Below, piece by piece: positions 35,338 to 45,217 of a stretch of 64,000 nt of DNA. The notes under the pieces are model-generated. The model did not search any database, was not told where the DNA came from, and worked only from the letters and a program-made list of their open reading frames with translations. Within the stretch, counting starts at the first letter, position 1. The number at the start of each line of letters is the position of its first letter. Location: assembly GCA_029267445.1 (NCBI GenBank), contig JAJUIU010000008.1:1-64000 (forward strand), written 5' to 3'. This DNA comes from Rhodospirillaceae bacterium (lineage in GTDB: Bacteria > Pseudomonadota > Alphaproteobacteria > Azospirillales > Azospirillaceae). Position numbers and translations under genes: made by a program.

Positions 35338-36645
35338 ATGACGAACGCCGCCGTGACCACCCGCACCGCCTACGTCAACGCCCGCCTGCTGGACCCGGCC
35401 ACGGGGCTGGACGCGCCGGGCGCGCTGCTGGTCGAGGGGACGCGGATCGCCGATCTCGGCCCCGGCCTGTTCCAGGGCGCGGTGCCGGAGGGGGTGGCGG
35501 TCGTGGACTGCGACGGCGCCTGCCTGGGCCCCGGGCTGGTCGACCTCAGGGCGCGGACGGGCGAGCCCGGCTTCGAGCATGACGAGACGCTGCTGACGGC
35601 CAGCCAGTCGGCCGCCGCCGGAGGCATCACAGCCTTCGCGGCCTTGCCCAACACCGACCCGGTGATCGACGACGTGGCGGGGCTGGAGTTCATCGCCCGG
35701 CGGGCGCGCGAGGTGAAGCTGGTCAAGATCTTCGCCCTGGGTGCGCTTACCAAGGAGACGGCGGGCAAGGAACTGACCGAGATGGGCCTGCTGGCGGAGG
35801 CGGGCGCCGTTGGCTTCACCGACGGGATCAGCCCCGTGGCGGACCCCCTGATCATGCGCCGCGCCCTGTCCTACGGCAGCGTGTGGGGCAAGGTGATCAT
35901 GCAGCGGCCGGAGGAGCCGAGGCTTGCCGGCGGGGCCATGAACGCGGGCGAGATCGCCACGCGCCTGGGCCTGCCCAGCATCCCGCGCATGGCCGAGATC
36001 ATCATGCTGGAGCGCGACCTGCGCCTGGTGGAGATGACCGGCGGGCGCTACCACGCGGCCAACATCTCCACCGCCGAGTCGGTGGAGGTGGTGCGGCGGG
36101 CCAAGGCCAAGGGGCTGGACGTCACCTGCGACACGGCCCCGCCCTACTTCGCGCTTACGGAGGTGGACGTCGGCGACTACCGCACCTTCTTCAAGCTGTC
36201 CCCGCCGCTGCGCGACGAGATGGACCGGCGCGCCATCGTAGCGGGCCTCGCCGACGGGACGATCGACGCCGTCACCAGCGACCACCAGCCGCACGACCAG
36301 GACAGCAAGCGGGTGCCGTTCAACCAGGCGGCGTTCGGCGCCGTGGGGTTCGAGACGCTGCTGCCGCTGGTCCTGGAGCTGGCCCACAAGGGGGCGATGC
36401 CGATCCTGAAGGCGCTGGCCGCCGTGACCGCCACGCCGGCCCGCATCCTGGGGCTGCCGCTGGGGCGGCTGGCCAAGGGGCAGGCGGCGGACTTCGTGCT
36501 GTTCGACCCCGACCGGCCGTGGAAGGTCGAGGCCGACCGGCTGCTGTCCAAATCCAAGAACAGCTGCTTCGACAAGCGGCCTGTCCAGGGCATGGTGCTG
36601 CGCACCGTGGTGGACGGGCGGACCGTGTTCCAGCGGCCGGACTGA
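35338..36645 (+). CDS. Dihydroorotase homologue, probably non-catalytic (PyrC' type)
   Basis: A 435-aa amidohydrolase-fold protein similar to class I dihydroorotases, but lacking key metal ligands. The canonical D-x-H-x-H motif reads D69-L-R71-A-R73 in LGPGLVDLRARTGEPG, so both histidines are Arg. The later His region reads YHAANIST, with one of the usual two His replaced by Asn. The distal SDHQPH motif remains. It starts four bases after pyrB. Such PyrC' proteins in Pseudomonas support aspartate carbamoyltransferase assembly, and alphaproteobacterial pyrBC operons commonly carry this form; an active dihydroorotase must then lie elsewhere. Annotation as a plain dihydroorotase would mislead. 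Confidence 0.88.
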   Translation: MTNAAVTTRTAYVNARLLDPATGLDAPGALLVEGTRIADLGPGLFQGAVPEGVAVVDCDGACLGPGLVDLRARTGEPGFEHDETLLTASQSAAAGGITAFAALPNTDPVIDDVAGLEFIARRAREVKLVKIFALGALTKETAGKELTEMGLLAEAGAVGFTDGISPVADPLIMRRALSYGSVWGKVIMQRPEEPRLAGGAMNAGEIATRLGLPSIPRMAEIIMLERDLRLVEMTGGRYHAANISTAESVEVVRRAKAKGLDVTCDTAPPYFALTEVDVGDYRTFFKLSPPLRDEMDRRAIVAGLADGTIDAVTSDHQPHDQDSKRVPFNQAAFGAVGFETLLPLVLELAHKGAMPILKALAAVTATPARILGLPLGRLAKGQAADFVLFDPDRPWKVEADRLLSKSKNSCFDKRPVQGMVLRTVVDGRTVFQRPD

Positions 36646-36667
36646 CGACGAACCCCTAAGAAGAACC

Positions 36668-37291
<624 letters not shown>

Positions 37292-37297
37292 CCCGTC

Positions 37298-37969
37298 TCA
37301 GGAGACGGCGGCGGGGGCCATCGCGTCCAGGCCGTTCTGGAACATCGTGGCCTCCGCGTCGCGGCGGGCGCAGAGGCTGGGGGCGCCGGGCCAGAGGCGC
37401 TTCATGGCGCGGAACTGGTCCGGCACGCCCTGTGGCGTGCCCGCCTGGATCAGGTCGTGGATCGTTCTCATCTCCGTCCGGCTGTCGCCGACGAGGCCGG
37501 GGCCCCGGTTGTAGACCAGCGACACCATGGCCCCGACGCAGAGCGGGTGCAGACCGGAGAGGCCGGGGAAGGCCTCCAGCGTCATCGCCTCGTACTTCGG
37601 CAGGGTGGAGGCCTGGAACACCTGCGTGGCCGTGGCGAAGGGGATGACGATGTCCTGCAACGCGGCGACCCGCGCCTCCGCCGCCGGGCCGGACAGGCCG
37701 CAAACGGTGGCGAGGCGGGCCAGGGTGGCGGCGTCCAGCGCCCCGCCCCAGGCGGCCTGGAAGGCGGCGGCCGTGTTCTGCCCCAGGTCGTAGCCGACGC
37801 CGATGGTGACGCCGGAGGCGCCGCCCGGCCATACGGGATGGCAGGCGACCTTCTGGTAATAGGCCTGGCCGCCGGTTTCCTGCCCGACGATGAAATCGAC
37901 GCACTCCGGCGTGAGCAAGGCGCCCTCCCCCGATCGGAAAGCCACGGATTCGGGACAAGGGAGTATCAT
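37298..37969 (-). CDS. Lysozyme-like muramidase (pesticin C-terminal type)
   Basis: A 223-aa protein resembling the T4-lysozyme-like domain of pesticin and related phage or bacterial muramidases. DFIVGQETGGQAYYQK supplies the N-terminal Glu, followed by HPVWPGGASGVTIGVGYDLG. Later VGAMVSLVYNRG, TEMRTIHDLIQAG and FRAMKRLW with RRDAEA fit the C-terminal lobe. There is no signal peptide, holin or phage gene nearby. It lies on the minus strand between plsY (six bases between stops) and dprA, interrupting a conserved plus-strand cluster. No convincing ribosome-binding site precedes the ATG. Peptidoglycan hydrolysis is inferred from resemblance. Confidence 0.6.
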   Translation of the reverse strand: MILPCPESVAFRSGEGALLTPECVDFIVGQETGGQAYYQKVACHPVWPGGASGVTIGVGYDLGQNTAAAFQAAWGGALDAATLARLATVCGLSGPAAEARVAALQDIVIPFATATQVFQASTLPKYEAMTLEAFPGLSGLHPLCVGAMVSLVYNRGPGLVGDSRTEMRTIHDLIQAGTPQGVPDQFRAMKRLWPGAPSLCARRDAEATMFQNGLDAMAPAAVS

Positions 37970-38055
37970 GTCCGGTCAACGCGGCCAACGGGTGGCAGAT
38001 GAAATCCTGTCGCCGCGAGGTTGACTACTGTTGCATGGTGCGCAACCCTTGGCGC

Positions 38056-39177
38056 ATGAGCACCCTGCGTCGCCCCCTGACCCATACCGAACGGATCGAC
38101 TGGCTGCGCCTCACCAGGGCGGAGAATGTCGGGCCCGTCACCTTCTACCGGCTGATCGAACGGTTCGGCACCGCCACGGCGGCCCTGTCCGCCCTGCCCG
38201 ACCTCGCCCGCCGGGGCGGACGCGCGCAGCCCCTGCGCGTGCCGTCGAAGGTGGAGGCGGAGCGCGAGGTGGAGGCGCTGCAGCGGGCCGGGGCGCGGCT
38301 GGTGGCGGCCTGCGAGCCGGACTATCCCGAGCCGCTGGCGACCGTGGACGACGCGCCGCCGGTGCTGTCGCTGAAGGGGCACGGACAGCTGATGGGCCGG
38401 CCGGCCGTCGCCATCGTCGGCGCCCGCAACGCCTCCATCGCCGGGCGGAAGATGGCGGAGCGGCTGGCGCGGGAGCTGGCGGATTCGGGATTCGTGGTGG
38501 TGTCCGGCCTGGCCCGGGGGATCGACACGGCGGCCCATGTGGGCGCCCTCCCCGGCGGGACGGCGGCCGTGCTGGCGGGCGGCATCGACGTTGTCTACCC
38601 GCCGGAGAACGAGGGCCTGCACCGCGACATCGGGGAGCGTGGCCTGCTGATCGCCGAATCGCCGATCGGTACGGAGCCGCAGGCGCGGCACTTTCCGCGC
38701 CGCAACCGCCTGATCTCCGGCCTGTCGCTGGGGGTGCTGGTGGTCGAGGCGGCGCTGAAATCCGGGTCGCTCATCACGGCGCGCTTCGCCCTGGACCAGG
38801 GGCGCGAGGTGCTGGCGGTGCCGGGGTCCCCGGCCGATCCGCGCGCCCAGGGCTGCAACCGGCTGATCAAGGACGGGGCCACCCTGGTGGAGGGGGCGGA
38901 GGACGTGGTCGAGGCGCTGCGGCGCCTGACCGTGCGCCCGCTGGGCGAGCGCGAGGGCGACCTGTTCAGCCGGAAACCGCCCGTCGCGGTCGACGAGACG
39001 GAGCTGCGCGCCGCCCGCGCCGTCATCCTGGAAAGCCTGTCCCCCACGCCTGTACTCGTTGACGAAGTGATCCGGGGCTGCCAATTGTCTGCCCCGGTGG
39101 TGCTGACCGTGCTCCTTGAGCTGGAGCTCGCCGGCCGCGTCCAGCGCCACCCGGGCGGCCAGATCAGCCTGATCTGA
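38056..39177 (+). CDS. dprA: DNA-processing protein DprA (Smf)
   Basis: A 373-aa protein that protects incoming single-stranded DNA and loads RecA during transformation. The Rossmann-like core has VAIVGARNASIAGRKMAERL, VVVSGLARGIDTAAHVGAL, GIDVVYPPENEGL, the HFPRRNRLISGLS motif and EVLAVPGSPADPRAQGCN. An N-terminal helical region and a C-terminal winged-helix-like domain flank it. The ATG at 38056 (MSTLRRPLTHTERIDW) resembles family starts; ATG 38035 is an alternative. Presence does not prove natural competence, as dprA is nearly universal. Confidence 0.95.
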   Translation: MSTLRRPLTHTERIDWLRLTRAENVGPVTFYRLIERFGTATAALSALPDLARRGGRAQPLRVPSKVEAEREVEALQRAGARLVAACEPDYPEPLATVDDAPPVLSLKGHGQLMGRPAVAIVGARNASIAGRKMAERLARELADSGFVVVSGLARGIDTAAHVGALPGGTAAVLAGGIDVVYPPENEGLHRDIGERGLLIAESPIGTEPQARHFPRRNRLISGLSLGVLVVEAALKSGSLITARFALDQGREVLAVPGSPADPRAQGCNRLIKDGATLVEGAEDVVEALRRLTVRPLGEREGDLFSRKPPVAVDETELRAARAVILESLSPTPVLVDEVIRGCQLSAPVVLTVLLELELAGRVQRHPGGQISLI

Positions 39178-39218
39178 CTCGCGGCTTGCCAGTTTCCGGA
39201 TCGAAAGGCGGGATTCCC

Positions 39219-41885
39219 GTGCCCGGCAGCGTCGTCATCGTCGAGTCCCCGGCGAAAGCCAAGACCATCAACAAGTATCTGGGGTCCGACTACACGGTTC
39301 TCGCCAGCTACGGCCATGTGCGCGACCTCCCCCCCAAGGACGGCTCCGTCCGGCCGGAGGAGGATTTCGAGATGGACTGGGAGCTGGGCGACCGCTCCAA
39401 GCGCCATGTCGACGAGATCGCCAAGGCCGTGAAGGCCGCCAGCCGCGTGTATCTCGCCACCGACCCGGACCGCGAGGGCGAGGCCATCGCCTGGCACGTG
39501 AAGGAGGTGCTGGGCCAGCGCCGCCTGCTGGGCAAGGTCGATCTCAAGCGCGTCACCTTCAACGAGATCACCAAGTCCGCCGTCCAGCACGCCATCGCCA
39601 ATCCGCGCGACGTGAACGCCGAGCTGGTGGAGGCCTACCTCGCCCGCCGGGCGCTGGACTATCTGGTGGGCTTCACCCTGTCGCCCGTGCTGTGGCGCAA
39701 ACTGCCGGGGTCTAAATCGGCCGGACGCGTGCAGTCGGTGGCGCTGCGGCTGGTCTGCGAGCGCGAGTCCGAGATCGAGGTGTTCCGCCCGCAGGAATAC
39801 TGGACGATCGAGGCGGAGTTCAAAACCCACGACGGGCAGACCTTCACCGCCCGGCTGACCCAGCTGGACGGCAAGCGGCTGGAGAAGTTCAGCCTGGGCC
39901 GCCAAGGCGACGCCGACGCGGCCGTGGCCCGCATCCGGCCGATGACGTTCCGCGTCGGCCGGGTGGAGCGCAAGGAGGTGCGGCGCAACCCCTACGCCCC
40001 GTTCACGACATCCACCCTGCAGCAGGAGGCCAGCCGCAAGCTGGGCTTCGGCGCCACCAAGACCATGCGTACGGCCCAGAAGCTGTACGAGGGTGTCGAC
40101 ATCGGCGGCGAGACGGTGGGCCTGATCACCTATATGCGGACGGACGGCGTGGCGCTCAGCCAGGAGGCGATCGAGGGGTCGCGCCGGCTGATCGCGGCGA
40201 CCTGGGGCGACGGGTACGTGCCGGAGAAGCCCCGCATCTACAAGAACGCCGCCAAGAACGCCCAGGAGGCGCACGAGGCCATCCGCCCGACGGACCTGTT
40301 CCGCCGCCCGGACGGCCTGTCCCGTTATTTGGACAAGGACGAGCTGCGCCTCTACGAGCTGATCTGGAAGCGCACGGTGGCGAGCCAGATGGCGAGTGCC
40401 GTGCTGGACCAGGTCACCGTCGACATCATCAGCAAGGGTGCCGAGGCCGTGTTCCGGGCGACCGGCAGCGTCGTGCGGTTCGACGGGTTCCTGAAGGTCT
40501 ACCAGGAGGACCGGGACGACGACGCCGAGGACGAGGAGAATCGCCGCCTGCCGGCCATGAAGGACGGCGAGGACCTGACGCGGGGTGCGATCAAGCCGGA
40601 ACAGCACTTCACCCAGCCCCCGCCCCGCTACACCGAGGCGAGCCTTGTGAAAAAGCTGGAGGAGCTGGGCATCGGCCGGCCCTCCACCTACGCCTCCATC
40701 CTGCAGGTGCTGCAGGACCGCGAGTATGTGCGGCTGGACAAGCGGCGCTTCGTGCCGGAGGACCGGGGGCGGCTGGTCACCACCTTCCTGGAAAACTTCT
40801 TCCCCCGCTACGTGGAGTACGGCTTCACGGCCAGCCTGGAGGAGAAGCTGGACGACATCTCCGGCGGACGGCTGTTCTGGAAGGAGGTGCTGCGCGAGTT
40901 CTGGCGCCACTTCTCCGCCGCCGTGCACGACACCAAGGACCTGACCATCACCCAGGTGCTCGACGCGCTGGACACGGCGCTGGGCCCGCACTTCTTCCCC
41001 ACCCGCACCGACGCGGAGGGACGGCAGATCGACGCGCGGGCCTGCCCGAGCTGCGGCGACGGGCGGCTGTCCCTGAAACTGGGCAAGAGCGGCGGGTTCA
41101 TCGGCTGCTCCAACTACCCGAACTGCCGCTACACCCGCCCGCTGGGTGTCGCCGGAGAGGCGGGCGAGGACGCGGGCGACCGGACGCTGGGCGAGGACCC
41201 GGAGACGGGTCTGCCGGTGTACCTGAAGACCGGCCGGTTCGGCACCTATGTCCAGCTGGGGGCCGAGGAGGTGAAGGGCGAGAAGCCGAAGCGGTCCAGC
41301 CTGCCGAAGGGCATGGCGCCGGCGGATGTGGACCTGGACATCGCGCTGCAGCTTCTGGCCCTGCCCCGCGCCGTGGGTCCGCACCCGGAGACGGGCCAGG
41401 AGATCCTGGCCGGCATCGGCCGCTTCGGCCCCTACCTGAAGCATGGGACGACATACAAGAACCTGACGGCCGAGGACGACGTCCTGACCATCGGGTTGAA
41501 CCGGGCCGTGTTCCTGCTGGGCGAGGCGCCGAAGAAGGCGGCGGCCATGCCGGGCCGCGACCTGGGCGCGCATCCCAAGGACGGCAAGCCGATCAAGGTC
41601 GGCAGCGGCCGCTTCGGACCCTATGTGCAGCACAACAAGCTGTTCGCCAGCATCCCCAAATCCATCAGCCCGGACGCGGTGACGCTGGAACAGGCGCTGG
41701 AGCTGCTGGCCGCGAAGGCGGCGAAGGACGGGTCCAAGGCGGGCGGTGGCAAGAAGGCCGCTGCTGAGGACACCGCGCCCGCGAAGAAGGCCCCGGCGAA
41801 GAAGGCCCCCGCGAAGAAGGCCACCGCGAAGTCCGCCGCCAAGACGGGGGCCAAACGCGCCCCGGCCAAGGCGAAGGCCGGCTGA
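39219..41885 (+). CDS. topA: DNA topoisomerase I
   Basis: An 888-aa type IA topoisomerase that relaxes negative supercoils. The Toprim domain begins VVIVESPAKAKTINKYLG and continues ATDPDREGEAIAWHV. The active Tyr lies in GLITYMRTDGVALS. One four-Cys zinc motif is seen (CPSC, then GCSNYPNCRY), followed by several topoisomerase C-terminal repeats (ETGLPVYLKTGRFGTYVQLG and similar). The tail is Lys/Ala/Pro-rich with tandem KKAPA units. I use the GTG at 39219, because VPGSVVIVESPAK is the family start and AAAGG is upstream. It lies 41 bp after dprA. Confidence 0.96.
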   Translation: MPGSVVIVESPAKAKTINKYLGSDYTVLASYGHVRDLPPKDGSVRPEEDFEMDWELGDRSKRHVDEIAKAVKAASRVYLATDPDREGEAIAWHVKEVLGQRRLLGKVDLKRVTFNEITKSAVQHAIANPRDVNAELVEAYLARRALDYLVGFTLSPVLWRKLPGSKSAGRVQSVALRLVCERESEIEVFRPQEYWTIEAEFKTHDGQTFTARLTQLDGKRLEKFSLGRQGDADAAVARIRPMTFRVGRVERKEVRRNPYAPFTTSTLQQEASRKLGFGATKTMRTAQKLYEGVDIGGETVGLITYMRTDGVALSQEAIEGSRRLIAATWGDGYVPEKPRIYKNAAKNAQEAHEAIRPTDLFRRPDGLSRYLDKDELRLYELIWKRTVASQMASAVLDQVTVDIISKGAEAVFRATGSVVRFDGFLKVYQEDRDDDAEDEENRRLPAMKDGEDLTRGAIKPEQHFTQPPPRYTEASLVKKLEELGIGRPSTYASILQVLQDREYVRLDKRRFVPEDRGRLVTTFLENFFPRYVEYGFTASLEEKLDDISGGRLFWKEVLREFWRHFSAAVHDTKDLTITQVLDALDTALGPHFFPTRTDAEGRQIDARACPSCGDGRLSLKLGKSGGFIGCSNYPNCRYTRPLGVAGEAGEDAGDRTLGEDPETGLPVYLKTGRFGTYVQLGAEEVKGEKPKRSSLPKGMAPADVDLDIALQLLALPRAVGPHPETGQEILAGIGRFGPYLKHGTTYKNLTAEDDVLTIGLNRAVFLLGEAPKKAAAMPGRDLGAHPKDGKPIKVGSGRFGPYVQHNKLFASIPKSISPDAVTLEQALELLAAKAAKDGSKAGGGKKAAAEDTAPAKKAPAKKAPAKKATAKSAAKTGAKRAPAKAKAG
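41781..41825 (+). repeat. 15-bp tandem repeat in the topA tail
   Basis: GCGAAGAAGGCCCCG recurs in three nearly identical copies at 41781-41795, 41796-41810 and 41811-41825, encoding repeats of Ala-Lys-Lys-Ala-Pro in the C-terminal tail of topoisomerase I. In-frame expansion or contraction is possible. Confidence 0.8.
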
Positions 41886-41921
41886 GGCCGGCCCAGAGGC
41901 TCTGAAGCCTTGCGCGCGGAA

Positions 41922-41974
41922 GGGGGGCGCGCCACTCTTCCGGGAGTCTGTCTTCCGGAAGGACCGCGCCCCCC
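41922..41974 (+). promoter_or_regulatory. Leader hairpin abutting the start of the DsbA-like gene
   Basis: GGGGGGCGCG (41922-41931) and CGCGCCCCCC (41965-41974) are perfect ten-base arms. The second arm ends at the base before the ATG (41975), and the ribosome-binding stretch GGAAGGA (41957-41963) lies in the loop beside it. A smaller palindrome TTCCGGAA lies in the same loop. The fold could mask the start codon region. Confidence 0.4.
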
Positions 41975-42724
41975 ATGATCCGCCCCGCCGCCATCGCGAC
42001 GCTCGCCCTGCTCGCCTCTACGCCCGCCCTCGCCCAGGCCCCCGCCGCCGGCCCGGCGGTGACGCCGGAGGACCGGGCCAAGTTCGAGCAGGTGATCCGC
42101 GACTTCATCACCGCCAACCCGGCCTTCATCCAGGAGCAGCTGGACAAGCTGGAGGAGGAGCGGCGGGTGGCGCAGGCGGAGGCGCGCCAGAAGCTGATCG
42201 GCGAGCACCGCGCCACCATCTTCGAAAGCAAGGTGGCCCCGGTGGCCGGGAACGCCCAGGGCGACGTGGTACTGGTGGAGTGGTTCGATTACCGCTGCGG
42301 CTACTGCAAGCTGATCAAGCCGACCATCGAAAAGGTGGTCGAGGGCGACGGCAAGGTGAAGGTCATCCACAAGCACCTGCCGGTGCTGGGCACCGCGTCG
42401 GTCGCGGCGTCGCGCGCGGCCCTGGCGGCCCAGAAGCAGGGCAAGTACGCGGCACTGCACGACGCGCTGATGAACCATCAGGGCCGGATGGACCAGGACA
42501 CCGTGATGGCCCTGGCGAAGGCCGCCGGCCTGGACACCGAGCGGCTGGAGAAGGACATGGACGCGCCGGAGATCACGGCCGAACTGGACGCCAACCGCAA
42601 GGTGGCCCAGGCGCTGCGCATCCGGGGCACGCCGAGCTTCATCGTCGGCGACGTGATCCAGGTGGGCACGGTGGATGAAGACCGGCTGAAGCGCTGGATC
42701 GGCGAGGCGCGCAAGGGCGGTTGA
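41975..42724 (+). CDS. DsbA-family thioredoxin-fold oxidoreductase (periplasmic)
   Basis: A 249-aa protein with a signal peptide (MIRPAAIATLALLASTPALA). A helical N-terminal region of about 60 residues (DFITANPAFIQEQLDKLEEE) precedes a DsbA/Com1-like thioredoxin fold with active site C108-G-Y-C111 in FDYRCGYCKLIKP, and a cis-Pro loop IRGTPSFIVG. It is predicted to form or isomerise disulphides in the periplasm; the helical N-extension resembles BdbD/ScsC-like proteins that oligomerise. The ribosome-binding site GGAAGGA is 12 bases upstream. Confidence 0.92.
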   Translation: MIRPAAIATLALLASTPALAQAPAAGPAVTPEDRAKFEQVIRDFITANPAFIQEQLDKLEEERRVAQAEARQKLIGEHRATIFESKVAPVAGNAQGDVVLVEWFDYRCGYCKLIKPTIEKVVEGDGKVKVIHKHLPVLGTASVAASRAALAAQKQGKYAALHDALMNHQGRMDQDTVMALAKAAGLDTERLEKDMDAPEITAELDANRKVAQALRIRGTPSFIVGDVIQVGTVDEDRLKRWIGEARKGG

Positions 42725-42802
42725 CGCGGAACATCGCCCTGACCGACGTGGAGCCGGCAGCGGCGGTCTGACGGTCGCGCGGGACGGAACGCTGGGATAC
42801 TG

Positions 42803-45142
42803 TTGAGGCGAGAGCCCCTTCCCCAGACCGGACACCCCGCCTTGGACCAGACCCGCCGCAAGAAGGACGCCCCCTTCCCCAGCAAGGAGCAGGTGCTGGA
42901 GTTCATCAGGGAGAGCCCGACACCGGTGGGCAAGCGGGAGATCGCGCGCGCCTTCCACATCACCGGGGACGGCCGCATCCCGCTGAAGCATCTGCTGCGG
43001 GAGTTGGAGGCGGAGGGGGCCATCGAGAAGGGCGGCGGACGCCGCGTCGCCCCGCCGGCGTCGCTGTCCGAGGTGATGGTGCTGGTGGTGAGCGAGATCG
43101 ACCCGGACGGGGAGACGCTGGCCCGGCCCGCCGTCTGGACCGACGAGGAGAACCCGCCGCCGCGCATCTACATGCAGCCGGAGAAGCGCGGGCATCCGGC
43201 CCTGACGCCCGGCGACCGGGTGCTGGCGAAGCTGCACCGCATCTCCGAGAAGCATTACGAGGCGCGCACGATCCGGAAGCTGGACGCCGGATCCACCGAC
43301 CGGATCGTCGGCGTCTACGAGCCGGGGCGCGAGGGCGGGCGCCTGCGCCCGGCCGACCGCAGGGCGAAGGCGGAGTTCGTCATCCTGCCGCAGAACGCCG
43401 AGGGGGCTCTGCCGGGCGAGCTGGTGGTGGCGGAGATGCTCCCCTCCTCCCGGTTCGGGCTGAAGCAGGCCCGCGTGGTGGAGCGGCTGGGCGCGCCGGA
43501 GGACCCGAAGGCGATCAGCCTGATCGCCATCCACCAGAACGGCATCCCGACCGTGTTCCCCAGGGCGGCGCTGGAAGAGGCGGAACGGGCGGAGCCGCCG
43601 ACCCTGGCCGGGCGGACGGACCTGCGCCAATACCCGCTGGTGACCATCGACGGGGCCGACGCTCGCGACTTCGACGACGCCGTGTTCGCGGAGCCGGACG
43701 AGGACCCGAACAATCCCGGCGGCTGGCACCTGCTGGTCGCCATCGCGGATGTCAGCTTCTACGTGCGGCCGGGATCGCCGCTGGACCGCAGCGCCTACGA
43801 CCGGGGGAATTCGTGCTATTTCCCGGACCGCGTGGTGCCGATGCTGCCGGAGGCGCTGTCGAACGAGCTGTGCTCGCTGAAGCCCAAGGTCGACCGCGCC
43901 TGCCTCGCCGTCCATATGTGGATCGACAAGGACGGCGCCCTGAAGCGGCACAAATTCGTGCGCGGGCTGATGAAGTCCGCCGCCCGGCTGACCTATGAGC
44001 AGGTGCAGAAGGCCCGCGACGGGGAGCCGGACGACACCACCGGGCCGCTGATGGAGCGGGTGATCGGGCCGCTTTACGGCGCCTACGCCTGCCTGATCGC
44101 CGCACGGGAGGCGCGCGGGACGCTGGAGCTGGACATCCCCGAGCGCAAGGTGGTGATCGGCCCCGATGGCAAGGTGGCCGAGATCGGCGTGCGCGCCCGC
44201 CTGGACAGCCACAAGCTGATCGAGGAGTTCATGATCGCCGCCAACGTGGCGGCGGCGGAGGCGCTGGAAGCGAAGAACGCGCCCTGCATGTACCGGGTGC
44301 ATGCCGAACCGGCGCGCGACAAGCTCGAGCCGCTGCGCGAGTTCCTGAAATCCATGGGTTACAACCTGGCGCGCGGGCAGGTGCTGAAGCCGTCCGCCTT
44401 TACCCGCATCCTGGAGAAGGCCGCCGGGACGCCGGAGAGCGAACTGATCAGCACGGTGATCCTGCGCAGCCAGGCCCAGGCCGTGTACCAGCCGGACAAT
44501 CTGGGGCATTTCGGGCTGGCGCTCACCCGTTACGCCCACTTCACCTCGCCCATCCGGCGCTATGCCGACCTGGTGGTGCACCGGTCGCTGGTGCGGTCTT
44601 ACAAGCTGGGGGACGGGGCGCTGGACGACCAGGAGGCGGAGAAGCTGGACCGGATCGGGGAGCACATCTCCATGACGGAGCGGCGGGCCGTGACCGCCGA
44701 GCGCGACGCCATGGACCGGTACATGGCCGCATATCTGTCCGACCGGGTGGGAGGGGTGTTCACCGGCAAGATCGGCGGCGTCACCCGCTTCGGCCTGTTC
44801 GTGACGTTGAGCGAGACGGGGGCCGACGGGCTGGTGCCGGTGAGCAGCCTGCCCGACGATTTCTACGACCATGAGGAGGCCACGCATTCCCTGGTCGGCC
44901 GGCGCTGGGGCCGGCGTTACCGCCTGGGCATGCCGGTGAAGGTGCGTCTGGTGGAGGCCGACGCGATCACCGGCAGCATGGTGTTCCAGCTGACCGAGGC
45001 GGACGGGGAGGAACAGCCGGCCGGACGCGCGCGGGGATCCGGCGACCCCCGCCCGATGAAGCGCGGGTCCAAGATCCGCCCGCCGATGAATCTGAACCGG
45101 CTGGGCGGCGACCGCCCCAAGGCGCCGCGCCGGCGGCGCTGA
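42803..45142 (+). CDS. rnr: Ribonuclease R
   Basis: About 779 aa; a processive 3'-5' exoribonuclease that degrades structured RNA. A winged-helix-like N-terminus (VLEFIRESPTPVGKREIARA) precedes cold-shock domains and the RNB catalytic domain with TIDGADARDFDDAVFAEPDE at about 285-300. FTSPIRRYADLVVHRSLVRS and GVFTGKIGGVTRFGLFVTL lead into the S1 domain, then a basic tail. No ATG fits; the TTG at 42803 or at 42842 is the likely start. It lies downstream of the DsbA-like gene on the same strand. Confidence 0.93.
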   Translation: MRREPLPQTGHPALDQTRRKKDAPFPSKEQVLEFIRESPTPVGKREIARAFHITGDGRIPLKHLLRELEAEGAIEKGGGRRVAPPASLSEVMVLVVSEIDPDGETLARPAVWTDEENPPPRIYMQPEKRGHPALTPGDRVLAKLHRISEKHYEARTIRKLDAGSTDRIVGVYEPGREGGRLRPADRRAKAEFVILPQNAEGALPGELVVAEMLPSSRFGLKQARVVERLGAPEDPKAISLIAIHQNGIPTVFPRAALEEAERAEPPTLAGRTDLRQYPLVTIDGADARDFDDAVFAEPDEDPNNPGGWHLLVAIADVSFYVRPGSPLDRSAYDRGNSCYFPDRVVPMLPEALSNELCSLKPKVDRACLAVHMWIDKDGALKRHKFVRGLMKSAARLTYEQVQKARDGEPDDTTGPLMERVIGPLYGAYACLIAAREARGTLELDIPERKVVIGPDGKVAEIGVRARLDSHKLIEEFMIAANVAAAEALEAKNAPCMYRVHAEPARDKLEPLREFLKSMGYNLARGQVLKPSAFTRILEKAAGTPESELISTVILRSQAQAVYQPDNLGHFGLALTRYAHFTSPIRRYADLVVHRSLVRSYKLGDGALDDQEAEKLDRIGEHISMTERRAVTAERDAMDRYMAAYLSDRVGGVFTGKIGGVTRFGLFVTLSETGADGLVPVSSLPDDFYDHEEATHSLVGRRWGRRYRLGMPVKVRLVEADAITGSMVFQLTEADGEEQPAGRARGSGDPRPMKRGSKIRPPMNLNRLGGDRPKAPRRRR

Positions 45143-45217
45143 TCCTGACCCAAATCGGCGCCAAGGTGTTATCGGTCTGAGAAGCCCCGCCGATTCGAGG
45201 ACTGGACGGTACCGGAA

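Noticed and set aside
37298-37969. Prophage remnant
   Set aside because: Only one lysozyme-like gene is present. No integrase, capsid, portal, holin or repressor gene, and no att-like repeats, are visible in the neighbourhood.
41621-44887. Open frame of over 1000 codons antisense to rnr and the DsbA-like gene
   Set aside because: It mirrors convincing genes, has biased composition and crosses gene boundaries. The same applies to 38595-41633 opposite topA and to 54140-57526 opposite aspS.
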